A DNA stretch of 60,000 nt from Nymphaea colorata (GCF_008831285.2 NC_045147.1:14674854-14734853); one strand, 5' to 3'. Counted from the first letter of the stretch, positions 36,701 through 47,269 are shown. Translations and numbers: made by a program. Notes: generated from the sequence alone by a model not told the origin.

Positions 36701-39700
36701 GCTCCGGCAACAGCTCAGGCAACAACTCCAGCTTTTGCGACAGCCCCTCGTTCAGCGGGTTCTCTTCCTGCAACTACTACTGTGCTCTGGTGGCTGCCAC
36801 AGCCAGCCTCTTGTCCAACTACAACTCCGGCAGCAACTCCTCCGGCGACAGCCTCCGGCAATGCTTGTTTCTCCAGCAAAAAAAACGAAATCAAGTTTAG
36901 GGTTTTTTATTTTTCTTGTTTATTCTCTAAAATTTAGGGCTTTACTGTAAATAGTGGTTGCCTAATCTGATTTCTTAATTAATCTTCTTCATAACCTTCA
37001 ATCGGTGTTGTTCTTATGATCTTATCAATTTCTTCTATGTTAGATCAGTGATGTACCCTTCATTTCAGTCTTGTTTCTGCCCATCAGTGATGTACCCTTC
37101 ATTTCACAGTCTTGTTTCTGCCCTATTCTCCATGCTTCTATTTATCTTTCCACCAAGTCTATTGTTCCTCTTTTCACTAATTTTTCTGTGGTGTATATAA
37201 ATTCTGACTTCATTGACTGAACACTAGTGTTCCTGTAACCTCTATGGGTTTACATGCTACCGAATGACTGAATGGGGCTGAAAGTTTAATAACTATGGAA
37301 TTTCCGGTGCTTTTTCTTAGTTATTAGCTATTAGTTATATATTAGTTAGTTTTTTTGTTTGTGTTTGTAGGAGGTTTAGGTCTAACAAATCTTTACAAGT
37401 CTAATGACTAATGATTCTGTCAACTATTTTTGTTCATTGTTATTTAGTTTTGGTTGAATATATATATTATATATCCACACCCGCACTGAAATTTTTTTAG
37501 GATTTGCCGCATCCTGCACCCGCAACTGCACCCCGCACTCAGGTGACTTAGGTTTTCCCCATATCTTACTTCCAATAATCATAAAGTTTCTAATGCTTAG
37601 GTAGCCTTACTTTTTCTGTATTTGTAATTAGTATTATATGATTCACATATACAGTTTTTGTTGCTTCATCAGTTCTTTGCACAGTTACAAAAGCCACTTT
37701 GACTAAGAAATAAGAATCAAAAGAAGAATCATCAGGGATCCTGCTCCAAGGACGGGATTGATTCCTGGTCACTCTGAAGCCCAACCCTATACCATTTTCA
37801 TTCTCATATCATTCTTGCATTTCTTCTTTGTATTTTAAGATATTTATTTGTTTAATGATTATTCAACTTATCAAAATCATACACCTCCAATATACCACTT
37901 TCTAAGCAGTTCCTTGTATTCATTTCAACTTGCTTCTCGTTTCTCTGTCATCCAAAATTTTGAAAATGGCCTTCTCAGTTTTACTTCTGATATTGCTTAC
38001 ACATTTCTATTCCATTCTGACAGCTGTGATGTGCATGTGTTTGTGTCTGTGTCTGAAATGACTGCATCCTAATTCCACTTGTTGGACGACTTCCTGTTTC
38101 AGATTCCTATTTTGGCAACTATGTTTCCTTGACATGTGGATGTGCATCTGCATTTCATGTGTGTCGTATCACAAGTATATACTTGTGAATGTTGTGTACA
38201 CGTTTAGTGTGTGTATTTATTTGATTAATCATTCATACGTTTTTATCTTTTATGATTCTTTATGTATGTTTATTTATTTTTGTTGTTCATGTTGGCTTTA
38301 GAATTATTTCATTGGTTTCCTTCTATCAAAGGTTTCATATAGTAATGCAATCTGTCATTGGGCACCATTTCTGCAACATTTACCTGGGCTTTTTTCCTGG
38401 TTGTGGTCCTGCTCTTACTGTTCTTATTTTCTTCCAGAGTGTTCTGAGTTTCCTTTCTCTTCTCAAGCGAATTGATCGCCTCTTGCAGTTTGACAGGTCT
38501 TCTTTTGTAAACGCTTTGATATTGATCTTTTGCATTCACTGAATCCTTTGGGATGAAATGCTCAGTCATATGATATGAACACCTTTCTATCAGGTTGATG
38601 CCAAGCTATAATGGGATTTTGACACTAAATTGCATCCGGACACTGACACAAATTGCGCTGAAGCTCTCTGTTGCTGTGCCTCTTGTAAGTTTGATTTCAT
38701 ATTTTACATGTTCTTTTGGATTCTGCTACTAAACTGCCTCTTCCTTGCATTCCAAGGACCGTGTTGTAGAACTCATAAGACCATTCCAGAATGTGGCTTT
38801 ATGGCAAATTCGAATAGAAGCAAGCAGAGCGCTCCTTGATCTAGAGTTTCATGGAAAAGGCCTCGATGATGCCTTGATTTTGTTTATGCAATTCATAGAC
38901 AAAGAGCCATCTCTGAGAGGTAATGGACCCCTTGTTTATGCTTAGCTGTCCCCAACCCTATTATCCAAGGTTAACTTGTTTTGCACTGCAGGGCAAGTTA
39001 AGCTAGCAAGGCATGTCCTGCGTATGTGTCAGTCGATTTGTGCATTTGGATCCTGTGATACCGTAAAGAGCACTACTCTTATTGGACTATTGCGTCATCT
39101 TGGGTGTTTAAAGGCCTTCAATAATGTCTTCCTTCGCCATCAGTTATTCTGCATATTGCACACACTTGCAGGAAGGTAAGCATGAAATATACTGTAATGA
39201 GACTGTTATGTCATAGGAAGAATTGTATATGCAATATATTGAAGCTAACTCGTTTTTATTACTAGGAGAGCATAAGCTATTTTTGAATGGAAAGTCCTGC
39301 AATATTTTCAAAATATTGCCAAACAGTATTTCTCGCATCTTTGTATATTTCTTTAGCTTATGTTTCCATTTTTTTTTGTTATTTTCAGATTTTAAAAGCT
39401 ATTTTGAATCTTCATCAACGTACTTCTAAGAAAATTAATATAGAATTATTAATTTAATTGTTTTCGATTTTTTTATTATATATTCAAAATTTTCCTAGAA
39501 AAAGATTATGGAAAAATGCCCAAGAACAAGCTTGCCCATAAGGACCTGTGAACTATTTTTATGGGTAAGTCACTGTCACGTGAATCATGGGTTTTCAAAG
39601 ATTTTGGAATGACACTCAAATGAGATGAGGGCTTTTTCAATCTCTGTTTGAAGTGTTTGTAACTGCGAGTCCCTGTTGATTCTGCGTTTGGTTTCTTTTT

Positions 39701-40761
39701 TCAGGCCTCCCACACTTTATGGTGTTCCCAGGGTTGCTGTGCACCCTATGCCGGATCCAGAAAGCTGTAGCGAACCACAGATTAGACCATCGATGCTAAA
39801 ATTAAAAATTTCAAAGCCACAAGATCCGCCACCTCCTGAATTGACTGTAATCTCATCGGAGGCATGCCATTCTGCTGAAACAAACAAGGAAGCAGAAGCA
39901 GTATCTAATGGAACTGAGCGCAGGTTGCCTGTGGTAAAAATTCGAGTTAAACAGAACTCTATAATTCCTAGAGTTGACACGGAGCATCTGATGGAAAACT
40001 CTCAAGGAAGGCCAATTGAAGTGGATTTGGCAGGTAGCAGCTCAGCATCGGTAGATGCCCCTGTGAGAATCATGAGCGAGCCTGTCAGCATAAGCAATCA
40101 AAATGTTGAAGAGGTAAACTCTTCACATGACCATGGATCCCGGATGACTGCTAGTGTTGGGAGTGCAAAGTTTGTCAAAGAGGAAGACATCGGAAAGGAG
40201 TTGCAATGCACTGCCGATTCGAAGGGAGTGGTGTTGGTGGACTCGAAGAGGGTCGCATTGGAGGACCGGTCGTCACCTAGCACCAAGAATGATGATGTCG
40301 AAAGAGAAGCGGAGGGGTATGCAGCTATGCATGCAGACACTGTTCAGGTCAACAATCCCAGTAGAAGTTCAGACATGCACGATAGCATGGAGATAAATTG
40401 TTTACAGCAGAAATCAGACTTGAAGGTGAAGGTGAAGAAGAAAGAGAAGGAGGGGAAGCGGAAGCGTGATGACCCTGAGTATTTGGAGAGGAAACGTCTG
40501 AAAAAAGAGAAAAGGCGAAGTGAGAAAGAGAAGGCAAAGTTGGGGAACAAAGAAGCAAACAAAGGGGAAAATGTTTCAGCTGCTGTGGCAAGTGTTCAAT
40601 ATGCCAAATTGCAGACGACGAATCCTGCTGCGGTTGAACATAGACCAACAAACGTTGCGGAAACTAAAGCGGAGGCTTCTGAAGTTGGTAGCTCATTGCC
40701 TAAAATCCGACTCAAATTCAAGGGTCGAAATATAATTAGTCAGTCACAGCGAGATCTATAA
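10046..40761 (+). CDS. TAF2: Transcription initiation factor TFIID subunit 2 (TAF2/TAFII150), 25 exons
   Basis: TAF2 scaffolds TFIID and binds core-promoter DNA in the nucleus. Exons: 10046-10161, 10873-11203, 11380-11525, 11745-11811, 13110-13309, 13415-13568, 14120-14204, 14374-14465, 15945-16070, 16149-16202, 19374-19442, 19835-19932, 20023-20370, 20466-20553, 25471-25596, 25686-25742, 26346-26425, 26530-26572, 34646-34732, 36148-36237, 38438-38496, 38594-38684, 38757-38919, 38992-39175, 39705-40761. All introns are GT-AG. The sum is 4011 nt, exactly 1336 codons plus stop, and the order agrees with plant TAF2 (start MAKARKPK). The N-terminal half is M1-aminopeptidase-like, but the zinc site has decayed (ALARQWFG where M1 enzymes have HExxH), as is normal for TAF2. 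The middle is HEAT-like. Exon 25 gives a lysine-rich, probably nuclear-targeting tail (about residues 1224-1267). Introns 10, 14, 18 and 20 are swollen by transposons. Confidence 0.93.
11812..13109 (+). other. TAF2 intron 4
   Basis: A 1.3-kb T-rich plant intron between CTTTATCAG and GTTCTTAGTAAG. I saw no gene or clear mobile element inside it. Confidence 0.8.
14466..15944 (+). other. TAF2 intron 8
   Basis: A 1.5-kb AT-rich intron. The short plus-strand frames at about 14724-14924 and 15294-15506 lie wholly inside it and show no conserved domain. No transposon ends were recognised. Confidence 0.75.
16203..19373 (+). other. TAF2 intron 10, 3.2 kb
   Basis: The intron runs from the donor after TTCCGCAAG to the acceptor before ATTTTACAG. 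It contains the antisense hAT relic at 16862-17800. The remainder (17800-19370) is AT-rich and without recognisable genes. Confidence 0.8.
16862..17800 (-). pseudogene. Decayed hAT-family transposase relic inside TAF2 intron 10, antisense
   Basis: Read on the minus strand from about 17800 down, broken frames recall the C-terminal half of plant hAT transposases in the correct order. First is LVKALKLVD then [12 protein letters not shown] (family pattern: LVKVLR-VD then YIYEAMDRAKEA). Next is [20 protein letters not shown] followed by REVILDC (pattern: AAYFLNP---YS then EV---DC). Next is [11 protein letters not shown] (pattern: PNL-K-A-R-LS), then VYVNN-like words. Last comes an acidic tail with [12 protein letters not shown]. 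Stops and frame changes are frequent, so it encodes no enzyme. I found no terminal inverted repeats, so the limits are those of the recognisable coding remnant only. It probably entered the intron as an autonomous element and has since decayed. Confidence 0.7.
22158..22505. mobile_element. Candidate MITE with about 45-bp imperfect inverted repeats
   Basis: The left arm (about 22160-22206: CCTAAATTTGGGCCTTCTGA then AAATCGGATGGCCTAGGTCTC) is an imperfect reverse complement of the right arm (about 22455-22500: GAGATCTAGGCCGTCCAATT then AGATCAGACGGTCCAAACTTGG). The spacer is about 250 bp of pyrimidine- and purine-rich sequence. It has no coding capacity. I could not define a target-site duplication, so the family is undetermined. 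Confidence 0.5.
24461..24512. repeat. (AT)n(GT)n microsatellite in TAF2 intron 14
   Basis: About 18 bases of AT repeat followed directly by about 32 bases of GT repeat. Confidence 0.9.
26878..26882. repeat. Copia target-site duplication, left copy
   Basis: AAAAT directly left of the LTR; the same five bases stand directly right of the other LTR (32088-32092). Five bases is the normal copia target duplication. Confidence 0.95.
26883..27189 (-). repeat. Copia 3' LTR (left in window)
   Basis: 307 bp. On the plus strand it begins TGTGAGAATCTTCACT and ends CAGACTTAACA. The polypurine tract GAGGGGGGC (minus strand) abuts it at about 27190. It contains an internal GGGTCTGAACAGACCC inverted repeat near its end. 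No difference from the other LTR was found by eye. Confidence 0.96.
27184..29676 (-). CDS. pol: Copia Pol segment: integrase core, reverse transcriptase, RNase H
   Basis: The longest uninterrupted part of the polyprotein: 830 residues from the first ATG after the TGA at 29764. It holds the second part of the DDE integrase core ([24 protein letters not shown]), the copia reverse transcriptase block ([52 protein letters not shown]) and RNase H ending [16 protein letters not shown]. The frame stays open for the whole length. The last codons overlap the polypurine tract. Confidence 0.92.
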   Translation of the reverse strand: MKHKSEVFRLFTQFHALVRNKYSSNIVHFQCDGGGEFISNEFTEYLLDNGITRQISCSHTPQQNGIAEQKHRHIVESALSMMHDTDLPMTLWTEAFHTAVHVINRLPLALLDGKSPYFLLHQEQPRYEELRVFGCVCYVHVDVSLRNKFQDRAILCRFVGYAENYKGYRCYNPKTGRVHISRHVVFDENRLQDPKATCMTLKDKNEIYDTWLHAEILRQGTDRLIEHEEQDVNEAETLVRDSLDSMPSSSQPHDSPIHSRFSGLVYSRRSAPNAAPRQSQRVRHPIDRWVSYNNFSLDFQLFMTEVSKKVEPKSYHHASKEKCWVEAMNEEMAALHECQTWQIVPRPTDKNVVGSKWVYKLKYKPDGSIDRHKARLVARGFTQQYGEDYDETFSPVIKMGTIRVIISLAVSYGWPLYQLDVKNAFLHGILKEEVYMEQPPGYNTHDPQKWVCKLHKSLYGLKQASRSWFDRFSHHIQQAGFLRSSLDHSLFMYHTEEATTWLLIYVDDIVITGNSSSHISYVKDLLQQEFKMKDLGELRYFLGVELDRANDRLTLTQHKYTLDILARAGMINCKLITTPSVLNTKLAASDGTAAYSNPTFYRSIVGMLQYLTFTRPDIVYAVNQISQFMHAPTEGHMDATKRILRYLKATLGDGLIYTKCPNVSLGHSIYTYTDADWAGDPDDRRSVSGFCLFLDSNLICWSSKKQRAVARSSTEAEYRAMAAGTAEASWLRHLLGELHLPIVQSSLPCDNQSAIKIAFNPILHNRTKHIEIDQHFIRQKVEEAEILPTYISTSEQIADLFTKGLTGQHFWDLKNKLCMIKSHAQLEGGC
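30583..31488 (-). CDS. gag: Copia Gag (capsid), ends at a premature stop in the zinc knuckle
   Basis: 301 residues. It starts [20 protein letters not shown] and has the copia Gag pattern [20 protein letters not shown] near residues 22-41, then [20 protein letters not shown] and [14 protein letters not shown]. It ends in [12 protein letters not shown], a CX2CX4HX4C knuckle cut off before the last cysteine by TAA. Capsid assembly may survive, but the nucleic-acid-binding knuckle is incomplete. Confidence 0.9.
   Translation of the reverse strand: MDQPAPPLLSSSFLSQLISQKLNHSNYLTWKRQIVPFIKSHRLYGHIDGTTPAPPKYVNREIKKTVVGDKGVGASAGSEISFEYETLPESNPEYEVWLAHDQSLVAYITSTLSEEVLGGIDDDLTALELWSTLATTYSQVSEARFLQLRRQFQDIKRGTRTVLEYLNEIKSVSDQLAAIGHPVSDKDKVQQALSGLGTEFDIFCTALEVLPVLPSFEDLKAKLFQHEASRVQRHNLVPSNSHNVLITGTHALQGNRTRSWTPQTGMGRGILPTPPGMNTTSATSRRIPTCFYCNKKGHITS
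31489..31767 (-). other. Copia leader with repeated TTAGGGCA motifs
   Basis: The untranslated leader between the primer site and the gag ATG. The plus strand carries many ATTAGGGCA/TTTAGGGCA words, and a roughly 35-bp unit (GCAGAAAATAAGATTTAGGG then CAGAATACT) is repeated twice at about 31664-31735. It would include the packaging signal; that role is inference. Confidence 0.7.
31768..31780 (-). promoter_or_regulatory. Primer-binding site for initiator tRNA-Met
   Basis: The minus strand reads TGGTATCAGAGCC directly after the 5' LTR. This matches the complement of the 3' end of plant initiator tRNA-Met and is the usual copia priming site. Confidence 0.93.
31781..32087 (-). repeat. Copia 5' LTR (right in window)
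   Basis: 307 bp, read as identical to the LTR at 26883-27189. In the element's orientation it would carry the promoter and transcription start; I could not place a TATA box with confidence. Confidence 0.96.
32088..32092. repeat. Copia target-site duplication, right copy
   Basis: AAAAT, matching 26878-26882. Confidence 0.95.
32114..32945. mobile_element. hAT-type nonautonomous DNA element with 8-bp TSD and internal tandem repeats
   Basis: An 832-bp element. The left end CATTGTCACAAAAAACGC mirrors the right end (reverse complement CATTGTCACATAAGACGC). The flanks are an identical 8-bp repeat GTTTATAT (32106-32113 and 32946-32953), the target length of hAT elements. The interior is rich in AAACGCG/CGTTTT words and contains three tandem 84-bp units starting at about 32300, 32384 and 32468. 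No transposase is encoded, so movement would depend on one supplied in trans. The copia element lies 21 bp outside its left end. Confidence 0.8.
32300..32551. repeat. Tandem repeat, 84-bp period, three copies
   Basis: The units begin GCACGCGTGTAATATTTGTA, GCATGCGTGTAATATTTGTA and GCACGCATGTAATATTTGTA at 32300, 32384 and 32468, each containing TGGAYGCTCCTTTTAATGGC. Because 84 is a multiple of three, both strands show repetitive open frames that are not genes. Confidence 0.9.
33429..34160. mobile_element. Candidate terminal-inverted-repeat element in TAF2 intron 18
   Basis: GTTGGCAAAC at 33429-33438 is mirrored by GTTTGCCAAC at 34151-34160. Subterminal GACTCAGG/CCCGAGTCAG and CTCCTGAGTCAGTCAG words are also roughly inverted. 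The interior includes a GA tract (33721-33756). I could not find a clean target-site duplication. Confidence 0.4.
34187..34430. repeat. Diverged local direct duplication
   Basis: Segments starting at about 34187 and 34325 share GCTCATGTTAG-G-CC, TTATTTCTCTGTGAGG, TTTAGCTTGTG/TTAGGTTGTG and GCAAACTCTT in the same order. This indicates an old tandem duplication of about 140 bp. Confidence 0.6.
36391..37552. mobile_element. Nonautonomous DNA element with 13-bp perfect inverted ends in TAF2 intron 20
   Basis: CCTAAGTCACCTG at 36391-36403 and its exact reverse complement CAGGTGACTTAGG at 37540-37552 enclose 1.16 kb. Both are flanked by TTTTCC (36385-36390 and 37553-37558), possibly part of a longer target duplication blurred by C-runs (GTTTTCCCC left, TTTTCCCC right). 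The subterminal sequences contain GC-rich words (GCATGTGTGTGCTGATTCGG left, CCCGCACTC right). No transposase is visible. The superfamily is undecided. Confidence 0.6.
37047..37123. repeat. Tandem duplication of about 39 bp, two copies
   Basis: ATCAGTGATGTACCCTTCAT followed by TTCAGTCTTGTTTCTGCCC is repeated back to back, the second copy with a 2-base CA insertion. Confidence 0.85.
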
Positions 40762-41195
40762 GGCTGGATGGGTCGGGTTTAGCGCCAGTTTTGCTAGTCA
40801 GCTTATTTCTTGCTTGTTTTTTCATTTGTCAAGCAAACCGATCGCATCTTTGATCCTCGAGGTTGCTGGCAGAGCCTGTGTATCAATTCCATTGTAGTGT
40901 ATCCACGAACCAAAGGGAAAAGAAAAGGCAGATGTTTTTCCCCAAAATGGTGTAGTTGAAAATTTATCTCAGATTCTCTTGTAACTCAGGCGGTTACCAA
41001 ATTGATGTAAAGCATTGTAATTCCTTGTAAATTTTTATTTCATTTAAGAATGTCTATACCAGCTTGCCTTTTTTGGACGGTTTGTAATATCAGTTGTCGG
41101 CAAATGGGTGAGAACATGATAGATAAGCACACGAGCAGATCTATACGTTTCAACTGACTAGTTCGCATTTTCTTGGTCAAACTTGTGTAAACATT
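40762..41195 (+). other. TAF2 3' UTR and flank
   Basis: Follows the TAF2 stop. It is nearly identical to 57969-58400 downstream of the second TAF2 copy, and the two diverge abruptly after about 41195. TTGTAA-rich motifs near 40980-41030 could serve polyadenylation; no perfect AATAAA was seen in this stretch. Confidence 0.6.
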
Positions 41196-41609
41196 GGATC
41201 CGCTTTTCTTTTTGATGCGAAAACGATGCCGATGCAAACAACGATACTGATGCAAACGCTGAGGCCAACGGGAAGGAGGGAGGGCTTTCGCCTGAACTGT
41301 GAGATTGATCTTTTCACCGAAAAATTGTCGTTAGGAAAGAGACACAAGTTGGCAATTTTATTTTGGCGGCCGCTTGGGAGGGGCGTTCGAAAAATGGTTA
41401 GCAGATGTACCTGTCGAATACTCGCGTGAAGATGGTCAGGTCGCCAACGTCTTCCTTCATGTATTTGCACTACAATGGATCTCATGAATAAACCTAACTC
41501 AATCCAGTTTCCTTTTTTTTTTTTTTTGCGTGTATTTTATTTTCTTTTTTATGCTCTTGTGCTCTGATGACAGCTTTTAACCTTTTTTTATTGGGTTCCC
41601 CTTTTGCTC

Positions 41610-42346
41610 TCTCTCTTTCTCTCTGCTTCTTCTGGACATGCATCTCCGAAATGTCGGTATTGTGGTGAGTCTGGCGCTATTTTATAGGGAGATGACAATT
41701 TTGCTGCTCATACATAAACAAGTCTGTAGAACTTGAACCCAAAACTTAAACATCGCACATGTATACCATGTATGTTTTGAAAGAAACTATGGATGCGGAC
41801 ACATTTACGGACATAGCAAAACCAAGATAGTAAGATGCACTCCACATGTCCCGCCACCATCAGTTCTCCTCCTTTGTGGGAGCAGCAATGCGGTCCACTA
41901 CGGATGATAGTGCATCCTTCGCCTCCCGGAGCAATTGAATGCTGCATTTAAGCTTAGTTCTCTTGTTCAAAATAGCCGGCGAGCATCCTCTCGATGCCTC
42001 CCAAGTGAGGCCCAACCAAGTCTTCGGTGATGCCGGCGTCCAGCTCCCCAGTCACCAGCTTGTCTACCTCCCCAGTCACCAGCTTTTGCAACGCAAAGAG
42101 GAGATGCAGTGCCACATTATCAATCAACCTGTCACTACGATCTTCCAATAGGCCACCACACCCTTCAATTTGAAAAGTGTCCCCCCTTTGCCAAAACTTG
42201 ACCTGTTCCATGAATTCATTCGATCTTTTTGGTCTCCACCGTCTCCCTTACGCGCTCCACAGACAAAGTCCTCATCTTATTCATGAATCATGACACTTTG
42301 AGCTGCCCTTTTGACTGAGATCTGCAACTGAGGGTAGGACTCGGAT
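41610..42346 (-). pseudogene. DRP4 pseudogene, C-terminal half (stalk/GED) and 3' flank
   Basis: Minus-strand sequence homologous to the end of the intact DRP4 gene and its 3' flank (44190-45070). It includes NVALHLLFALQKLVT, ELDAGI and VGPHLGGIERML, with a stop at about 41869-41871. It lacks roughly 95 bp of stalk coding sequence, carries a 24-bp internal duplication (CAGTCACCAGCTT twice) and has frame breaks. At about 42343-42346 it joins, head to head, the GTPase part read from the other strand. Confidence 0.85.
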
Positions 42347-42799
42347 CCGCCCTCTTTTTGATGCCGTCGACCGGCTCCGGCGATGCGATTGAATGTGATG
42401 AAGGAAGGCATCCAGCTGCGTACCATTGTTGTTGTAGGTGATCAGTCCAGCGGCAAGTCGAGCGTGCTGGAGTCGCTTGCAGGGGTAAGCCTCCCCAGAG
42501 GACAAGGCATCTGCACCAGGGTGCCCCTCATCATGATGAGGCTGCAGAACCACCAACAAGAGGATCCGGAGCTAACCCTCGAATATCAAGGCAAGTTCGT
42601 CCGTTCCTCCGAAGAGGACATAGCAGACATCGTTGTGGCCACCGAAGAGGTTACTGGCGATGGGAAGAGCATATCGAACACCCCCACCCCCCTGACCTTG
42701 GTGGTGAGGAAGAGAGGCATGCCGCACCTCACCATGATTGACCTCCCTGGTATAACAGGGAGAAAGTCACTTCCGAGGACTCGGTTACTTTGTAAGTAG
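42343..42799 (+). pseudogene. DRP4 pseudogene, GTPase-domain fragment in opposite orientation
   Basis: Plus-strand copy of DRP4 exon 1. It starts at the codons for IRPLLDAVD and continues through the P-loop (VVVGDQSSGKSSVLESLAG), TRVPLI and DLPG. After the DLPGIT region it skips to the sequence for EKVTSD and, after another deletion, ends at CTCGGTTAC then TTTGTAAG. The TKVD (G4) motif is deleted, so it cannot make a working GTPase. It lies on the strand opposite the adjacent C-terminal half and the intact gene. Confidence 0.88.
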
Positions 42800-44471
<1,672 letters not shown>

Positions 44472-46658
44472 TCAGTCCTCCTCCTTTGTGGGAGCAGCAA
44501 TGCGGTCCCCTATGAATGATAGTGCATCCTTCGCCTCCCGGAGTAATTCAATGCTGCGGCTAAGCTGACTTCGCTTGTTCACAATCGCCGGCGATTCTTC
44601 GAGCATCCTCTCGATGCCTCCCAAGTGAGGCCCAACCAACTCATCGATGATGCCGGCGTCTAGCTGCTCAGTCACCAGCTTTTGCAAGGCAAAGAGGAGA
44701 TGCAGTGCCACATTATCAACCAACCTCATCAGAACAATCTTCCAGTAAGCCACCACCCTCATCTTCATATCGAAGGCCTGTTCCACTAGCAGATGGTTTT
44801 TCTCCCTCAGGTGCTTGATGTCAACAAAACACCCTTCAAATTCCAGAGTGTTCCCCTTTTGCCCGAACTTCACCTTGTCCATGAATTCGTCCGTTCTGCT
44901 TATAAAGCTCGACCATGTGCTCCTGTATAAAGGATTGCAGGTGTAGTCAGCGATCTTTTCTGTCTCCACCATCTCCCTTACGCGCTCCACAGAAAAAGCT
45001 CTCATCTTATTCATGACACTTTGAGCTGCCCTTTTCACTGAGATCTGCACCTGAGGGTAGGACTCGGAATGCATCATGAACACTCGAAGAACCACAGTTT
45101 CCAGATAGCTCCACACCTTGTTGATGAATTGGGTCGGCGAATTGGAGACACGCCTAACTTTCTCGCGCAGCAAGAAGAGGAAGGCCACTCGAGGGAGGAA
45201 GTTGGGGAGACACATTCCTTGCGACTCCACCAACACACGCATCTCCTCCACCAGAAAATTAGATTGCAGCAGCCCTTCATCAGGATACTTGGTGCGCAGA
45301 TCATTTGCATATTCGTCCAGCATCTTGGCCAGCCGCCCCGTACAGTGCATGTCCTCCGCATCAGGAAACTCCTCATACTCCCCTGTTGCACAAAACAACG
45401 ACCGCAAAACAGAGAACATGCAAAGACGATGTTAACAGAGCTACTGCGAGAAACCAAAGAATACAAATCTAGTAAAGAAGAACCACATTACGATGGTCTC
45501 AGAAGTGAGATTACACTTTCCCTTTTAGGTCTCGTGGTGGTAATGGTTATGAATGTTCAAGTCACAGGTAACATTACCTCTTAAAATTATCTTCCGTAGC
45601 GACTCCTTCGAGGCACCAACTATTTTCATGAACGCCGCCATTGCATCGGAGACGGTACTCAAGCATTTGGGGAGCTCGTTCAGCTCCGCCATATTTTGGT
45701 TGAGCTTGTCGTTCACCTTGGTGACGATGTCCGGCAAGCACTTGGCTAGTATAGAAGCCTGAATCTGCGTCAGCCTTTGTGCCAACACAGGAACACCGAC
45801 GATCGACTTATCGATCTTCGACAAAAGAGGATGGCTTCTGAAAAGCTCTGCCTCTGTCCTCCTCGCCTCTGCATATGATTCCCCGTCCCCGACTCGATTT
45901 CTAACACAAACATAACCGAGTCCAATGTTCACGTCATCGGAAGTGACTTTCTCTAGCAGGCCTTCCGGCGACTTGTCCACTTTGGTGACGACCGCAAGAG
46001 TCCTTTCGCCGGTTTTGTCGACGCGCTGCGACATGCGGATGGATTCACAGGTTGGGAAGTCGACAGTGGCGGAAAGCACATTTAAAATTATGCTCTCATT
46101 AGGGCTGATGTACTCCATGATCAACCCAGCGATCTGCTCGTAGATGTCTTCCGGCTGGCCGTGAACAGGCACTCTGGTTATGCCAGGGAGGTCGATCATG
46201 GTGAGGTCCGGCATGCCTCTCTTCCTCACCACCAAGGTCAGGGGGGTGTTCGATATGCTCTTCCCATCGCCTGCAACCTCTTCGGTGGCCACAACGATGT
46301 CATCTGCTATGTCCTCTTCGGAGGAACGGACGGACTTGCCTTGATATTCAAGGGTTAGCTCCGGATCCTCTTGCTGGTGATTTTGTAGCCTCATGATGAG
46401 GGGCACCCTGGTGCAGATGCCTTGTCCTCTGGGGAGGCTTATTCCTGCAAGCGACTCTAGCACGCTCGACTTGCCGCTGGACTGATCACCCACAACAACA
46501 ATGGTAGGCAGCTGGATGCCTTCCTTCATCACATTCAATCGCCGAAGCCGGTCGACGGCATCCAGAAGCGGGCGGATCCGCTTCTCGTAAGAAGAGGCCA
46601 GGTGTACCATAGATTCGAGTTTGGGCTCCGCCAGACAAGGAGCAGAGAACCTGGGCAT
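44472..46658 (-). CDS. Dynamin-related protein 4-type GTPase (DRP4C-like), two exons
   Basis: Exon 1 is 46658-45578 and exon 2 is 45382-44472, with a 195-bp GT-AG intron; the join is 1992 nt, 663 codons plus stop. The large GTPase domain has a P-loop GDQSSGKSS (57-65), switch threonine in ICTRVP, DLPG (156-159) and TKVD (225-228). The stalk follows, then a C-terminal GTPase effector domain (VALHLLFALQKLVTEQL then LVGPHLGGIERMLEESP). There is no PH or proline-rich domain, as in the DRP4 class, which resembles animal Mx proteins; the class's role in plants is poorly known. By family, it would assemble into GTP-driven membrane-remodelling oligomers. Without splicing, exon 1 would end at a stop soon after CDLNIHNHY. 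Two broken or partial relatives flank it. Confidence 0.93.
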
Positions 46659-46808
46659 GGTCGACTAATTGTAAAAACGGCTGCAACAAATAGAGTGCAG
46701 GACTATGGACGAGAGAGAGGGAGAGTAGAAGATGAGAGAGACCACAAGAAGCAGGTAGGACTTTGTTGGCAGAGAAGATGTGAATGGCGGCATGGGAATC
46801 TGTTTGTG

Positions 46809-46820
46809 ATTATATATAGA
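46809..46820 (-). promoter_or_regulatory. Putative TATA box of the DRP4 gene
   Basis: The minus strand reads CTATATATAATC about 150 bases upstream of the ATG, a plausible distance for a plant TATA box with a roughly 120-base 5' UTR. Position is the only support. Confidence 0.55.
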
Positions 46821-47269
46821 AGATTTAGGGGGGGAGGGAGGCAGAGATGCAGGCCGGTGGACCTTGGAAGACGTACTACCTTCATAGCGGAAAGCGAATT
46901 AAATTGTGAAAAGCTAGCTTTTCCGATTCACGATAGAAGGTTACGTGCGCGGAGAATTGTGCTACTCGTTCCGGTTCCGATTCACTAGTTATTTCGAGTC
47001 GGAGAATGGTGTTCGCCGTTTCGATTTACGAGACGCAGTAAAGAAGAGAAGTATATTTTGATTATTAAAAAAATTCTTTCATAAGTTTTTCTACTTTATT
47101 TTTAATTTCAACTTATAAAAAGTTTTGTTAGTATAAATTAAAAGTATTTTAGTAAGTAACCATGCTATTGCTAGGGCACTAATATGACACATATAACCCA
47201 CCTCTCTCAAACCATCATTGCCTTTCCTATGTTTGATATGGAGGGCTGTGAGGTCCATGTATTCTTCCC

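Larger units (their letters stand above)
36238..38437 (+). other. TAF2 intron 20, 2.2 kb
   Basis: Contains the inverted-repeat element at 36391-37552 and a direct duplication at 37047-37123. The last roughly 110 bases before exon 21 are also present in the downstream TAF2 copy, where they are fused to exon 13. Confidence 0.8.

Noticed and set aside
42383-42799. Short functional dynamin-like GTPase
   Set aside because: The G4 motif and all stalk sequence are missing, and the C-terminal half lies inverted next to it; treated as a pseudogene.
45069-45584. Plus-strand 171-codon frame
   Set aside because: It is an antisense shadow of DRP4 exon 2 and its intron, with no independent support.
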